A DNA stretch of 64,000 nt, from NCBI GenBank assembly GCA_936450465.1, contig OW388304.1:9554700-9618699 (forward strand). Reading direction: 5' to 3'. The first letter of the stretch is position 1; every line of letters begins with the position of its first letter. Position numbers and translations under genes: made by a program. A model generated the notes under the pieces. The model saw only the letters and a program-made list of their open reading frames with translations, was not told the origin of the DNA and did not search any database. Shown here piece by piece: positions 24,785-36,120 of this stretch. Origin of the DNA: Gibbula magus. Lineage: Eukaryota; Mollusca; Gastropoda; Trochida; Trochidae.

Positions 24785-25475
24785 CTAAAGTACGCTACAG
24801 GAAAGATTAATTTGATTAGTATCAGTTATTTTGATTTCCACAAGTAGAGCACACTTTAGAATAGGTCTTTTGTTCGGATAGATTGTGACGTCACAAAGTA
24901 GATGCAACAATACGCAGTTAGGCGGCGCTAAAATCAGAGGAGGTTCAATCCAGAATTGATGACGTTTGATTTTTCTGGAGAACCAATCAGAATCGAGTAT
25001 CCAGCAAAGTCATGGTAGAATATCCAATCATTCACTTTAATATTCGTATAGCGCCGATATCTAGCTCTGTTGACCTGCTTAAGGGTGCTTGGTATTTCCC
25101 TCAATCATTGGATGTCACTTTTCATGACCATCTTTATCATTCTAAACTCCATGAGGATTATACAACTCATTTAGCCATGAGGTACACCATGTCAGGTACC
25201 AATCCTTACGAGGTACCTCAGACAATTGCCAACTTTCGAGTACTTCAAAGCTCAACTTATATATATCTTCCAAATTGCTTTTAATGACTGACTGTCCAAC
25301 CTCTATCCCTGTGCGCTTGCATGCATTGAGAGTGGAAAATGCGCTTTACACATTGACTATTATTACTATCATTACCCAATCAATATCAGCTTGGTGTACT
25401 GGCACACATAGTCACATAATTTTATCAAAGTATACTGCATGTTTGCTAAACCCACAACTAGGTGTCTGCAATTAT
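24785..25475. other. No gene recognised; contains a TGACGTCA site
   Basis: TTGTTCGGATAGATTGTGACGTCACAA at 24,870-24,896 resembles 26,294-26,320, suggesting these two stretches flank one larger element centred on the palindrome at 25,702. The plus frames at 25,012 and 25,275 have no recognisable features. Confidence 0.4.
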
Positions 25476-25701
25476 TCAGGTGACCACCATCTGGTCATTT
25501 ACCAACGGGTTCGTTGGATCTTTTGAGTGCACATGGTTGTGTAGTGTACACTTTGGTTTGTAGTAACCCGGAAAGAATCTGCACACAATTTTGACTCCAT
25601 AGTTTCGACACACCTCAAACTCACTATCCAGATGCCTTTGGCGACTCAGCCACAACGACCCCATCTTATTGTTTGAAAAACAGTCGAGACAATGCTTACT
25701 T

Positions 25702-25848
25702 AAGGATTGTTTTACATGTTTTGTGCCTCTATCGAAGTATAACAGCAACAAATTGTATAACATCGCGTAGCGTAGCGGAGCGATGTTATATAAAATTTGT
25801 TGCTGTTATACTTCGATAGAGGCACAAAACATGTAAAACAATCCTTAT
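25702..25848. repeat. Palindromic foldback with GCGTAGCGTAGCGG centre
   Basis: Near-perfect inverted repeat with arms of about 65-70 bp, outward from TAAGGATTGTTTTACATG. The centre is CGCGTAGCGTAGCGGAGCG. It would form a long hairpin. A minus-strand frame of 95 codons starts with ATG inside it (25,763-25,476) but is not recognised. Confidence 0.9.
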
Positions 25849-26101
25849 AATTACAAAATCAACAGGTTTTTCTTTAAATATTTACACAAATCTAATATAT
25901 TTGTAATTTATCACGAGAAACAGCAGCTTGTTACACGCAATGATACATGGCTGAATCAAAATTGAGGAATCCTTCATCTAAAACGGCAGAAGATTTAATT
26001 TCGTTTTCCTCAACATTCACATACATACAATCAGAGTTCGTTTACTCTACATTCCGGATTTTTAGATAAACCCTCATTAGCATATCACGCGTCGTTCAAA
26101 C

Positions 26102-26389
26102 ATGGCTACTGTTAGTGAAGCGCCGTCAGTGAACAAGCTTGAGGACTTGTATCTATCAAAATTAAGTGTTCCCGGTGAAGTTAATTGTCTCATTCGGAAA
26201 AGAAATGTATATTCCAGTTATCAGTGTAGGTGTGAAGACCAAATGACATATGTATTTAATGGTTTTCATCAAAACGTTACGTTACCCGACCGTTTGTTCG
26301 AATGGATTGTGACGTCACAAGGTACGAATGCACGAGGTATGGTTGCACATTTTATCTGCATTCATCAAGAAATGGCAGCAGGTTTTTGA
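26102..26389 (+). CDS. Unrecognised 95-codon frame, possible first exon or captured gene piece
   Basis: The ATG stands in a good context (CAAACATGG). The product begins MATVSEAPSVNKLEDLYL and has several cysteines (CRCEDQM). I do not recognise a domain. It lies just right of the palindrome, contains a TGACGTCA, and ends at TGA about 165 bp from the stop of C1q gene D, which runs the other way. It may be a first exon carried by a repeat element, or chance. Confidence 0.22.
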   Translation: MATVSEAPSVNKLEDLYLSKLSVPGEVNCLIRKRNVYSSYQCRCEDQMTYVFNGFHQNVTLPDRLFEWIVTSQGTNARGMVAHFICIHQEMAAGF

Positions 26390-26554
26390 GAGCTCTCGTC
26401 CAATCAGAAACGCGGAAATAAGTGTAACAAAATCATTTTGTAATTATATGATAATGTTGTACCAATAGAAAGGTATAACAAGCAAATAAATCTCAGATGA
26501 CAACGAAAAACAGTGTTTGTCTTTATTTGTCAATACATTTACTTCTGCTTATCA

Positions 26555-28050
26555 TCACTGTACGCCAGAATGAAGCAGAGCGCCCCCACACGAAGAGACA
26601 TTTGGCCAATACTTTACTTTTTTGTTTGCAACGAATTGCACAATATCCCCCTCAACCAGCTGAGTCAATGAGATCCGACCTGTCGAAGTCGTGTCCACTG
26701 GGTTAGGTAGACGTCCAAGTGCTTTATTGAAATCTTCATTGTTTCTTTTCATAAAAAGAGTAAATACTTCCACACCAGTAAATGTTATGTCTATCCAGAA
26801 GAGATAGGTACCATTCACAGAAGCAGTGAACACACCATTAGAGGGGTTCCAACAACTACCTTTGTTGTATTGGATGGTAGGAAATATAAGAGTTGAGTTT
26901 TCATTGAATGTTTTGTAGCGACTTTGAACACCTATCGGGGTCATGGTAGCTTCAAAAGCAACTTCCAGACGACTGAAACCTAAAACATATCAATGTACAT
27001 TTATCTACTCAATGTATTAATATTTAGTATAAAGTAAGTGAGATAAGTACAAATTTGTTTATTTATCTGTAAATTGACTTATGGAAATAAATCAACAACA
27101 TGTTCTGTTTTTATTAAGCTATACACCCAATACCAAAAGAAACTTTGCATCTCAGTTGATTTTATCATATGTATGTTTTTCAATTACAAATATGTCAAGT
27201 TTTGGACATCGTACACTAAAACTGAAAAGTAATGGCGTATTTTTACAAAAAAATGAAATTTTAAAAAAATTAAAAAATTAAACTTTTAACTTTGACAAGA
27301 CACACATGTTAAGCAACTAACGCACTACTGAAACAGTTTCTGATGTTAAAAGTCCGTTGATATTACCAATTAGCAAAGACCACCGAGTACGAGACCACCA
27401 CCGAATCACAGACGAATTGATCAAACACATTTTGATACCCCTCGTATGTTGATGCGTCCAAACTTTTGATTTAAATAAACTTTTGAAATGAATATTTTCA
27501 TACATCGAATGTAAAATTGAATAATTATTACAATACTTAAAAACCTAAATCCAATCGTTGCCTATTATGTGATTTATTAAGACAAGAAGATGGGTGCAAA
27601 GTTTCTTTTGGTATTGGGTTTAGTATTTACTTTAGTATACAGTTGTTGAAGATGAACTGGCAAACACTCACGTTGTCCTGCACCCTCCATGAACGTATAA
27701 TTATCCTTCAAGGACGAAAATTCGTTTTGAAGGACTGTGTAGTTATACTGCAGTTTGGTTAGGTCCTCCATCGTCTTAGTCAACTTATCCGTCGTATCAT
27801 TCAACTTATCCATCGTGTCATTCAAGTTATCCGTCGTCTCAGTTAACTTAGCCATCGTCTCCGTCAACCTTGATAAGACATTAGTAAGTACGGCTGTTTG
27901 CTTCTGATCCTGAGCCACAATGTGCGTCTGAAGGTCTGATACTGTCTCCTCTAGTTGCTTCATGGTTGCACTTTCATTGTTGTAATTTGAAGAAGCTATC
28001 ACAATTAAAACTGTACACAAGCAAAAGACAACCAAAACTACTTGGCCCAT
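26555..28050 (-). CDS. C1q gene D: secreted coiled-coil/C1q-domain protein
   Basis: Exons 28,050-27,672 and 26,979-26,555 encode 267 residues; the 692-bp phase-1 intron runs GTGAGT to TTTTAG. The signal peptide is MGQVVLVVFCLCTVLIVIAS. The coiled coil is the longest of the set, with heptads such as LTETTDN, LNDTMDK, LNDTTDK, LTKTMED. The junction codon is CGT (Arg), not the GGT of A-C. The C1q domain keeps SNGVFTASVNGTYLFWID, LVEGDIVQFVANKK and CGGALLHSGVQ. The intron includes sequence related to the MITE of 38,913 (TTGATTTTATCATATGTATG near 27,150). AATAAA is at 26,522-26,527, past the stop. Several Asn-X-Ser/Thr sites occur. It is clearly diverged from A-C, so this duplication is older. Confidence 0.88.
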
Positions 28051-28089
28051 TATGGTCGTCTTGTTTGACTTATGAATACAAACACGTTA

Positions 28090-28101
28090 AGTGATAAGAT
28101 A
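28090..28101 (-). promoter_or_regulatory. GATA-like motif upstream of gene D
   Basis: AGTGATAAGATA, 40 bp before the ATG; the last AG of the consensus is lost. Confidence 0.45.
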
Positions 28102-28109
28102 CAGACACA

Positions 28110-28885
28110 TACATGGGGTCCCTTGAATAGCTCGGTTACCCGGGCCTGAATATGTTCCATAATGTATCTTGGCAATCAGTACTCAAAGTTTAGTGTATTT
28201 ATATATACAAAAAATCAGTAACCAGAATTGCATTTAACACCATATCAATTAACTGCATTCATTTAAGTTTTAATAAATTGTCACCTACATTGTATACTTG
28301 ATTGTGAGCAGTCAGTGGCTGACCAACATATCTTGATTCAGTGTTGGCAAACCTTTATTTACATGTGATCCTTGCTATCTGACATGAAGCTTAGAAATAA
28401 GAAAGGAAGGCCTCATTTGGCAGAACAAGTAAGGAAGTAAGTATTAAATTCAGTAAGTTACATTAAAATAGTATTCGACATGAAACGTTGAATACAAAAT
28501 AATATACCAATTACCAATATCACTCACCTATGAATAGGCTGGTACCTTTGACCTCTGTTTAATTACCATGTTTTGGTAAATATTTGTGTTTATGTATATG
28601 AATACTATCCTTAATGTAACATTTTCCATTTAGCTCATTTCATTCAAAATAAGAAAAACGTAAGACACAAAATATGTGTTCAAACAACTTGATTTTCACT
28701 ACAAACTTTTAATCAAATGAGTACTAGTTGAACAATCTTTTTGCATATTGAAAGGGTCAAATACATTAAGTACAGAATGTCACAATAACGATATGAGAGA
28801 ATTTTGTGTTTAACTTCGGTAATGTTATTTCCCATGTTAATCGTTATAGGAGTGTCGGCAAGATGTTCATCAATAAATAGAGATT
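28110..28885. other. 5' flank of gene D, no other gene seen
   Basis: AT-rich intergenic DNA without repeats that I recognise. Confidence 0.45.
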
Positions 28886-29038
28886 ACATAACTCGTGAGT
28901 GTTGAATATCGAACATATTCCAACTCAATATTTTGAAATGTTGTGATTTATTCACGAGCGAAAGCGAGCGAATAAATCACAACATTTAAAAATATTGAGT
29001 TGGAATATTTTTTTATATTCAACACTCACGAGTTATGT
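28886..29038. repeat. Palindromic foldback with CGAGCGAAAGCGAGCG centre
   Basis: Arms of about 70 bp from ACATAACTCGTGAGTG to the matching CACTCACGAGTTATGT, with a small asymmetry near the middle. Same architecture as 25,702-25,848 but a different sequence. Confidence 0.9.
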
Positions 29039-30957
29039 CATCTATTTATTACATATAACTCGATATTAATTTGAGACAAGCATCAGACTATGCGCGACAT
29101 TACCGCCATATCAAGATCAGATATCAGATATCAAGAAGCACTTTTATAGAAAAAACTGACGCTGTTGACCGCGACGGAGATCGTCATTCCATGACCGGCT
29201 GTTTTCATACAACCATCCTTGCTGAACGTTTCTACATGCAAGTTTCTTATTTTGAACTTCAAACGTGTATATCTAGACGTTGATCACATCAACAACTGAT
29301 TATGCATGCCGATTCTAAACGCAATCATTTATAAACTTTATTATTTTACTCCTAAAACACGGAATTCGTGTTGACAAAAACACGGCCGTTGTAATGTTTG
29401 TAATTTAAACGATCTTGGGGACGAATTTCATTATTTATTTGTTTGTCCTATATTACAATCAGAAAGAGAAAACTATATTCACAAATATTATTACAATATG
29501 CCAAATATGTACAAAATGAATATTTTATTTAATTCTAATAAGCTAGGAACTTTAAGAAAACTCTAAAAAAAATTGTAAAATCATTATGTCTTTGTTCAAG
29601 AAATAGCTTTTATAATCATATGTACCCTTACTGAAAACACCAGCTGTACATACCTATTATATTGTATATTGTATCAATTGTATGTACCTCTTATGCTGCT
29701 GTTTGCAGCCTGAGTTCTTGAAAAAAGTTCAGTTCAGTGTAAACAAAAGGGAGATAACTCTTCCTGAACTAAATTGAAGCAAAATATTATTGTGATCTAA
29801 TCATAAAATATTCGAGTTCGGAACCCGCATTCTCTACTTTTAATTTTGCACATTTATTTTTGCAATGATGCAAGTTTATTAATAGTCAAAAATACGTTCA
29901 GGAAAAAGATATGATGAACTGAAAGTGGAAAGTGGCGAGTGGGTTCGGCTGTACTCAATCAGCTGATGGGGAAAGTAGTACGGCATTATGACGTCACTAT
30001 CGTTGAATAACTTGTTTTGGTTACACAACACTCGTTGAATAACGTTCAACTAGTTACACAACATTTGTTTCAAATAACCAAAATTATCTCATAACGATAT
30101 TCAGAACACGTATGTAATACAAATAGATATTCAGTGGTAGTTAACAAATGCTACCTTCATGCCTATAGCACCATGTTATTCCATGTTATGTCATTTTGTG
30201 TTAACTTGTGTTAACCATCGGTTCTATCGTAGGGTAGGCTATTTTTACCATCTCTTCGTTATTTAATTTCATACAATGTTAACTTTCTATTGTCAGGTCT
30301 TGTGGAAGTGCTGTGTCAGCACTTATTACAATGTACATGTATACGTATGTCCTTGATATTGTCATCAAAAACAATCTTAATCTAATAGCATCATAGTAGA
30401 TGTACTAGGAGCGGGAATGTAAACTAGCAGAGTTACCATGGGTTGAACGATATGGTATTTGCACAATGATAAGTTTTGCTTAACAGCTGTGTCATTTTGT
30501 GTATAGAAACGTCCAGACAGAAATTTAACTTTAGGGTATTGTGTTATAACTGAATGTAATGTGTTGAGAGAAATGCTATTTGAGTCTGCGAATAAAAGCC
30601 AGTTTTACTCTATAAATAACAAGACAGTCTCCATCAAATTGAAGAAAATAGCATTATGATAACATATTTCTTGAGTAAATGTATTCCTTTCCGCAAAATG
30701 TGCATGGGTTGTTTTATGAAATAATCATTATGCAGACGTTCACTCCAATTTTAGATTTCATTGATTAATAACATACTTCTTATCACCTCATGTAAAAAAG
30801 TAAACACTTTTCCCATGGCATATAGAGATCGCGTAATTATATTTTAACTGGCCTTTCTAACTATAACATCATTCCTTCAATACATAACTTGCACCTCCGG
30901 CAGAGAACAGGAATTGTAAGAACGTTTCAAACATGACCACATTGATTAGATTAAAAT
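29039..30957. other. Intergenic, no gene seen
   Basis: Holds short unsupported frames, including one of 70 codons at 29,071 next to the palindrome. A TGACGTCA is at 29,989-29,996. Nothing else recognised. Confidence 0.45.
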
Positions 30958-30962
30958 TTTAT

Positions 30963-31215
30963 GATTAAAGTGACCCTACGAGTGGAGTATTTTTGGAGAC
31001 GGAATTCGAGAGGATATCTGTGCACTAGTTACATGTATGTTATAAATGCATAGCAAAGAATCGCCCAAGACACTTCCAAGTATGTTTCATCGACCCCTTG
31101 ACAACCTTGTGATTTTAGGGGTTTTTTTTGTTCCCCTGTTCCTTTATGACAAACTTTGACATGTAGGCTGTGTCTTTTAAATATTGGGCAAACTGACCTA
31201 ATCTCAGACACAACC
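30963..31215. repeat. 3'-flank block of C1q genes (for gene E)
   Basis: TTAAAGTGACCCTACGAGTGG followed by TTTTTGGAGACGGAATTC, then ATCGCCCAAGA...TGTTTCATCGACCCCTTGACAA, parallels 2,827-3,000. It lies 1.4 kb past the stop of gene E, on its 3' side. Confidence 0.7.
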
Positions 31216-31875
31216 CGAAGTCGCCCAAACTTTGGGCACTTTTTACTTGGAGCGGACGCAATAATAACTGCAATAACTGTAATATGTTTATTTCAAATGT
31301 TCCTTTTCAATATATTCTATTTGTAATTTCTTTTGATACATACTTGATGGTTTAAATTTTTTTTTAAACTTACTTTTGCGTGTTGTTTTCATAACGGTTG
31401 TATGAAGAAATTTTCGAAATATTTGTTTTAATGTAAATATTGGCGCACAGTTCAGAACAGATAGGATGCTCCAGAATATATCAAATGGTATGTATATAGA
31501 AAAGGAAACGGTAATTCATCACAGTGACTTAAAATATTGGTACTTTAAATGCGATTATTGGGTAAAGTATTGAAATTTTGATAATATGTCAAAATGACCA
31601 TGGTTCGGACAGTTTTGACCATGGTTCGGACCCTTTTACATTTTCTTTGTAACCACTTGTAAAGTTTTAATGACCACAGAAAAACTATATGAAACATATG
31701 ACAAAACAATTATGTAAGAAAATGAGAAAATAAGCATTCAAAACCTGTCTGTCTTTGAATTTGATTGTGATGTCATATATTCTAACGAAGCATGCGGCAG
31801 TTGGTAATAATTTATCATCAGAAAGCATGTTCTCATTAGTGACACATTACTTCCACCAGTTTACCTGAGGATACA

Positions 31876-32143
31876 AGGTCCGGGGTTCGAATCCCGCCAG
31901 GGGCACGGCAACTTTGTCTGCAGTAGAGAACTGTTCTGCACGCAGTAAGGTTTGGGTGCAATGCTACACTGAATTTCAGAGTAGTACCACCCATGGTTCG
32001 CTAGTTCCAGCCGTTGCTCGCAGGTTTCACCGCAATGCATAGCCACATGGTGTTGTGGGCTTTCTCCCTTTCGTAATACTAGCAGCCGCGATATAAGTGA
32101 AATACTCTTGAAAGCGGCGTTAAACCCCAACTCACCTCACCTC
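31876..32143 (+). mobile_element. tRNA-derived SINE, 5'-truncated
   Basis: Contains a Pol III box B (GGTTCGAATCC) near its left end and ends in a (TCACC)n tail. It is flanked by a 13-bp target duplication ACCTGAGGATACA at 31,863-31,875 and 32,144-32,156. Box A is missing, so it was truncated at insertion. The 89-codon minus frame here (with PWRDSNPGP, the usual translation of box B regions) is not a gene. Confidence 0.85.
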
Positions 32144-34158
32144 ACCTGAGGATACATTATTGTTCAAGGGCTAATCACCATATTATTTGGGACATAAAGG
32201 AGAATTTTGATATAAAATAAACCACTGACGCCTGCAGTAACATCAGGTGATACTGTGCGAACCTCGGACGAATTGGTATACACAACTGAAGCTGTTATAT
32301 TTCAGCTAATCTAAGCAATTCAGCATATTTATTTCCAAAACGAGTAAAATAATTATTATAATTAATATTTTGATTTGCTGAAATTGATTTTTTACAGATA
32401 AGCATTTATTACACAGTTGTTCATAATATTTGAATTGGATCACTGGCCGAACTTCCCTCAGTTTGACTTACCAGAATATCAAGTAGAGCCTATCTAGAAA
32501 ATTACAAAAGCATTTTAAGTAGAAAACGAAAAACATTGCATGCTTTTATTGTATTTTCATCTAAATATAATATCCTTACTGAACGCCAGAATACAGAAGA
32601 ACGCCTCCACACGTAGATACCACAGGCAAATAATTTACTTTTCTGTTGGCAGCAAATTGCACAAGATCCCCCTCAACCAGCTGGGTCAAGGAGATACGAC
32701 TTGTCATGGCCGTCTCCGTTGTGTTAGCAACACGTCCAAATGCTCTACTGAAACTCTTATTATTTCTCTTCATAGAAAGAGTAAATCCCTTCACATCAGT
32801 AAATGCAAGGTCAATCCAGAATAGATAGGTACCATTCACAGAAGCAGTGAACACACCAGTAGACGGGTTCCGACATCCACCTTCGTTGGATGGTTGGATG
32901 GTTGGAAATATTAGAGTTGAGTTTTCCAGGAATGTTCTTTTGTGATTTTTTTCACCTTTCAGGGCCATGTTAGCTTCAAAAGCAACTTCTTGCCGACTGA
33001 AACCTGAAACACAGCAAATTCATTATATATATATATTTTAAAGATTTTATTTTAAAGTGACATTACAAAAAAAGGAATGGTGAATAAAGTTTAAGAGAAA
33101 AAAAGATACAATTGAAACTGTCCTATTAAACAATACGTTGATGATAAAATTGACTTTTCAACAATTAAATAGTAACATAAAAAGAACTATAAAAGCATAC
33201 ATACATTACATTAGTATCCATATTTATCATTCGCAGCATCATTAAGTATTCACTCACAATGCTTTATCAAAACCTGACATCACGATGCCATGGCATTATA
33301 AATGTAATCACGCCATAGTGTCATGGCATCAGCGCACTGGAAGTTTAATAGTAGTGATGTGTCCATTTTTCAGGTAAGAGAGAATGATTTTGGATGATGA
33401 ATATAATCTCACCTTCTGATGTCATAATATATCAACACTCGTTGCAAAAAGTAAATGTGCACAGGCAAATTTAAGAGTGGATTTGTATTGGTCTTTGACC
33501 TAATAAACTCTTGACTCTCATCACTAACGTATTGAAACTTGAACATGAGCGCTGCTTGGAAACAAGCCTCATAGCAATCATGTATTAACGCACGCAAACG
33601 AACTGCTAATGACCGTGATCATAAGAAACCAAACAAAAATGCGAAATATGAAACAGAATCTCACGACAGTGAGGACTGTATTGAAGGGAGTTGTGAGTCG
33701 AGTGAGGAACCAAGTGTCAGCCCTTCCCACCCCGGGTGAAACAACATTGTTCACAGCTTTGAAAACTATGATCGACTGTGAGCGCACCATCTAACTTAGA
33801 TCCTCCGTTCCGGACTTTAACTCAACAGAATTATATTCAAACTTAATTACAACTTACAGGTAAGTCTCGTTTAAATTTTATCATCAGAAAGCATTTCAGT
33901 AACTTGTGTCAGAAAAAACATGATTAGTATGAGTTTTGTCTAATTTGGTGCTCGTGACTGTACATCTAGATAGATTTTGACAGCCTTAATTCATTAAAAG
34001 CCATTACAAACAGGAAACATTGTTGCTGTGAAAATAATCTCATTATTGGATGTTAAACAGGCAGCTTATTTTCACTAAGATTCTACTAAGGTGGTTAAAG
34101 GGAAACGACTCCAGCTGTCATATGCACGTTAACTAATCTATGATGTAAGGGGCGCGAG

Positions 34159-34166
34159 TGACGTCA
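34159..34166. promoter_or_regulatory. TGACGTCA site in the intron of gene E
   Basis: CRE-like octamer about 30 bp before GGCGGCGGCCATATTG and 130 bp before the ATG at 34,294. It resembles a promoter of an inserted piece. Confidence 0.3.
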
Positions 34167-34293
34167 TTTGTTGATGTTATAAGCGACACCGTCATTGGGC
34201 GGCGGCCATATTGTTGCTTTCAGCAGTTTGCATTCTCTCAAATGTTTTTTGTAGTTTTAAACAATAAAATATTGTGCAGTAATCTTTTGAATC

Positions 34294-34479
34294 ATGGCAC
34301 ATGCAAACACAGAGGAAGCTTTCAGAATAGAAGACTGGGCAGCAGCGAATGAAATATCCCATTGTACGTTAAACATTCTTGAAGGTGAAGAACTCGTGAC
34401 ACCAAGGGCGTTGAGACTTTTGATGGTTAGTGATATTCAGGAACTAAAAATGCTGTTAGGAAAGAGAAATGCAAACTAA
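34294..34479 (+). CDS. Small frame with SAM-like look, inside intron of gene E
   Basis: A 61-residue product begins MAHANTEEAFRIEDWA and contains LEGEELVTPRALRLLMVSD and IQELKMLLGKRNA. The pattern of a short helical bundle with LxLLxxxDIxELxxxLGxR recalls SAM-like domains; that is recall by eye, not a search. It is antisense to gene E, preceded by a TGACGTCA and a GC-rich stretch, and ends 34 bp before a MITE. It could be a captured first exon or a small gene. Confidence 0.3.
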   Translation: MAHANTEEAFRIEDWAAANEISHCTLNILEGEELVTPRALRLLMVSDIQELKMLLGKRNAN

Positions 34480-34513
34480 TTAAACACCTTTATGCGTGAC
34501 ATTATGACATATA

Positions 34514-35033
34514 CACTGTCGGCCAAAAGAAACGCCTACCAGATATGTCATCAGACTTTTTAAAAACTATAATGAACAGTTTAGCAATATTATAGTATTA
34601 TGAAGTTGCAGCATTTCTGCATAATATATTTAAAATTCCGAAGTTGTAATGTCACAAAAGAATGGCGATTGCTGAAATGAGACAACAGAATTGTTCAGTT
34701 TCGATCAGGGCTTGGTCAGATAAACATTTGAAACATATTTTCATACAGCCATGAGCTACAATACAGGCACTCATTTCCATTAACGTGGTGATGACGCTAC
34801 AGATGTACGTGGTTACGGTGTGCGAGTGAATCGACCGGAAAAGGCAGTCTTCGTTGGGCTTGGTTTTCATGAATTTTATTGACTGGAATCACAGTTTTTC
34901 CACGGTTTCAATAGACTTTCATATTAATTATTGTGTCAGTATAACATGGAGACCACCATTAATTATATTTCAGAAAGTATTTCATTTTTTATTTCAAGGA
35001 AAATCAAGTAGGCGTTTCTTTTGGGTGACAGTG
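34514..35033. mobile_element. Tc1/mariner-type MITE, complete, in intron of gene E
   Basis: 520 bp between TA at 34,512 and 35,034, with inverted ends CACTGTCGGCCAAAAGAAAC and the complement of CTTTTGGGTGACAGTG. It is the best-preserved outside copy of the family in units A-C. Confidence 0.9.
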
Positions 35034-35873
35034 TATGCAACTTTTCAGTCTTTTAACAACTGAAAGAGCAGATGGCAGGTGAAGTGCGTGCAGTCCATGC
35101 ATATACTATACACATATACTAAGAACATTATGTTGCATAAGATATATACAGAAGAACACGGATATAACGAACTCCAAGGGACCAAATAATTCAGTTCGCT
35201 ATATCCGCTGTTAGCTATTTATGTTTGGCATATTATAAAGTGCTTTTGACGGGACTCATAAATTTGTTCGGTATATCCATATTCTATTGTAGTGTGTTTT
35301 GTTACATGTATGGTCAATATCCTTACATTAGATTTGTCTAGCCTTAGTGAGGAAGTGCAAAAATGTTAATAAGATAAATTTAGAGCGATCTTAGGCAAAT
35401 AAGTATCAACAGTGCCTTTACGGTTTATTATCTGAGAACCAAATGTGATCATTTATCAACAAAACTCACCTTTTCCTCCACCATTGACAAACGCATAATT
35501 CTCCTTCAAGGAAGAACATTCGGTTTCAAGGACTGTGTAGTTAGCCTGTAGGTTGGCAAGTTCGTCCGTTGTATCAGTCAAATTATTTGTAGTCTCAGCC
35601 AACTTATCCGTTGTCTCAGTCAACTTATTCATCGTCTCTGTCAACTTTGATGAAATGCTAGAAAGTACCGCTGTGTGTTTCTGATGCTGATAATATGCTT
35701 CTGAAGGTCTGATACTGTCTCCTCCAGTTGCGTCAACTGATGCTTCATAATGATGGTTTCTGTGTTGTCAGCCGGAGAAACTATCCCAATTATAACTGAC
35801 CACACAGAGAAAGTAACTACACAACCTAGTCCAACCATGTTCGTGTTGGTTTGGTGTGGGAATAACCATATTT

Positions 35874-35887
35874 AGTGATAAGATAAG
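35874..35887 (-). promoter_or_regulatory. GATA-like motif upstream of gene E
   Basis: AGTGATAAGATAAG intact, 36 bp upstream of the ATG, although the gene is frameshifted. Confidence 0.45.
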
Positions 35888-36120
35888 CATACCTAGTAAA
35901 AGAATTTCGTTCTTACTTTTCAGCATGTGTGTTGCTTGTATACTTAGGAGACGCAGTGACTTTTTGTAGAGTCTGTAGGTTTGAAGCGAGTCAGTATTCA
36001 GTTACATGATTTCTCTTGAAAAGATGACGTCTGTTAACTCTGTAGAATAGACCATTCTTTTAAAATCGTTAGAATACAGTTACTATGAAGGAGAAATATG
36101 TGAAAAATTCACTGAAAACC

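Larger units (their letters stand above)
32576..35838 (-). pseudogene. C1q gene E: frameshifted copy
   Basis: Exon 2 (33,003-32,576) is fully open and encodes a normal C1q domain ending CGGVLLYSGVQ. Exon 1 (35,838-35,470) opens with MVGLGCVVTFSVW but has a net 4-bp deletion at about 35,686-35,691, in the segment encoding VAQDQKQ, so the frame is lost. The exon lengths (369 + 428) do not sum to a multiple of three. Both splice sites (GTGAGT and TTTCAG) remain. The intron has grown to 2,466 bp through a Tc1/mariner-type MITE and about 1 kb of unrelated DNA. The 3' end has AATAAA at 32,545. It appears recently disabled, since exon 2 shows no other damage. Confidence 0.85.

Noticed and set aside
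31890..31902. Possible tRNA gene because of GGTTCGAATCC
   Set aside because: No box A, acceptor stem or cloverleaf upstream; it is the truncated head of a SINE.
31861..32130. 89-codon minus frame ending in PWRDSNPGP
   Set aside because: This is the usual translation across a tRNA-derived SINE box B.
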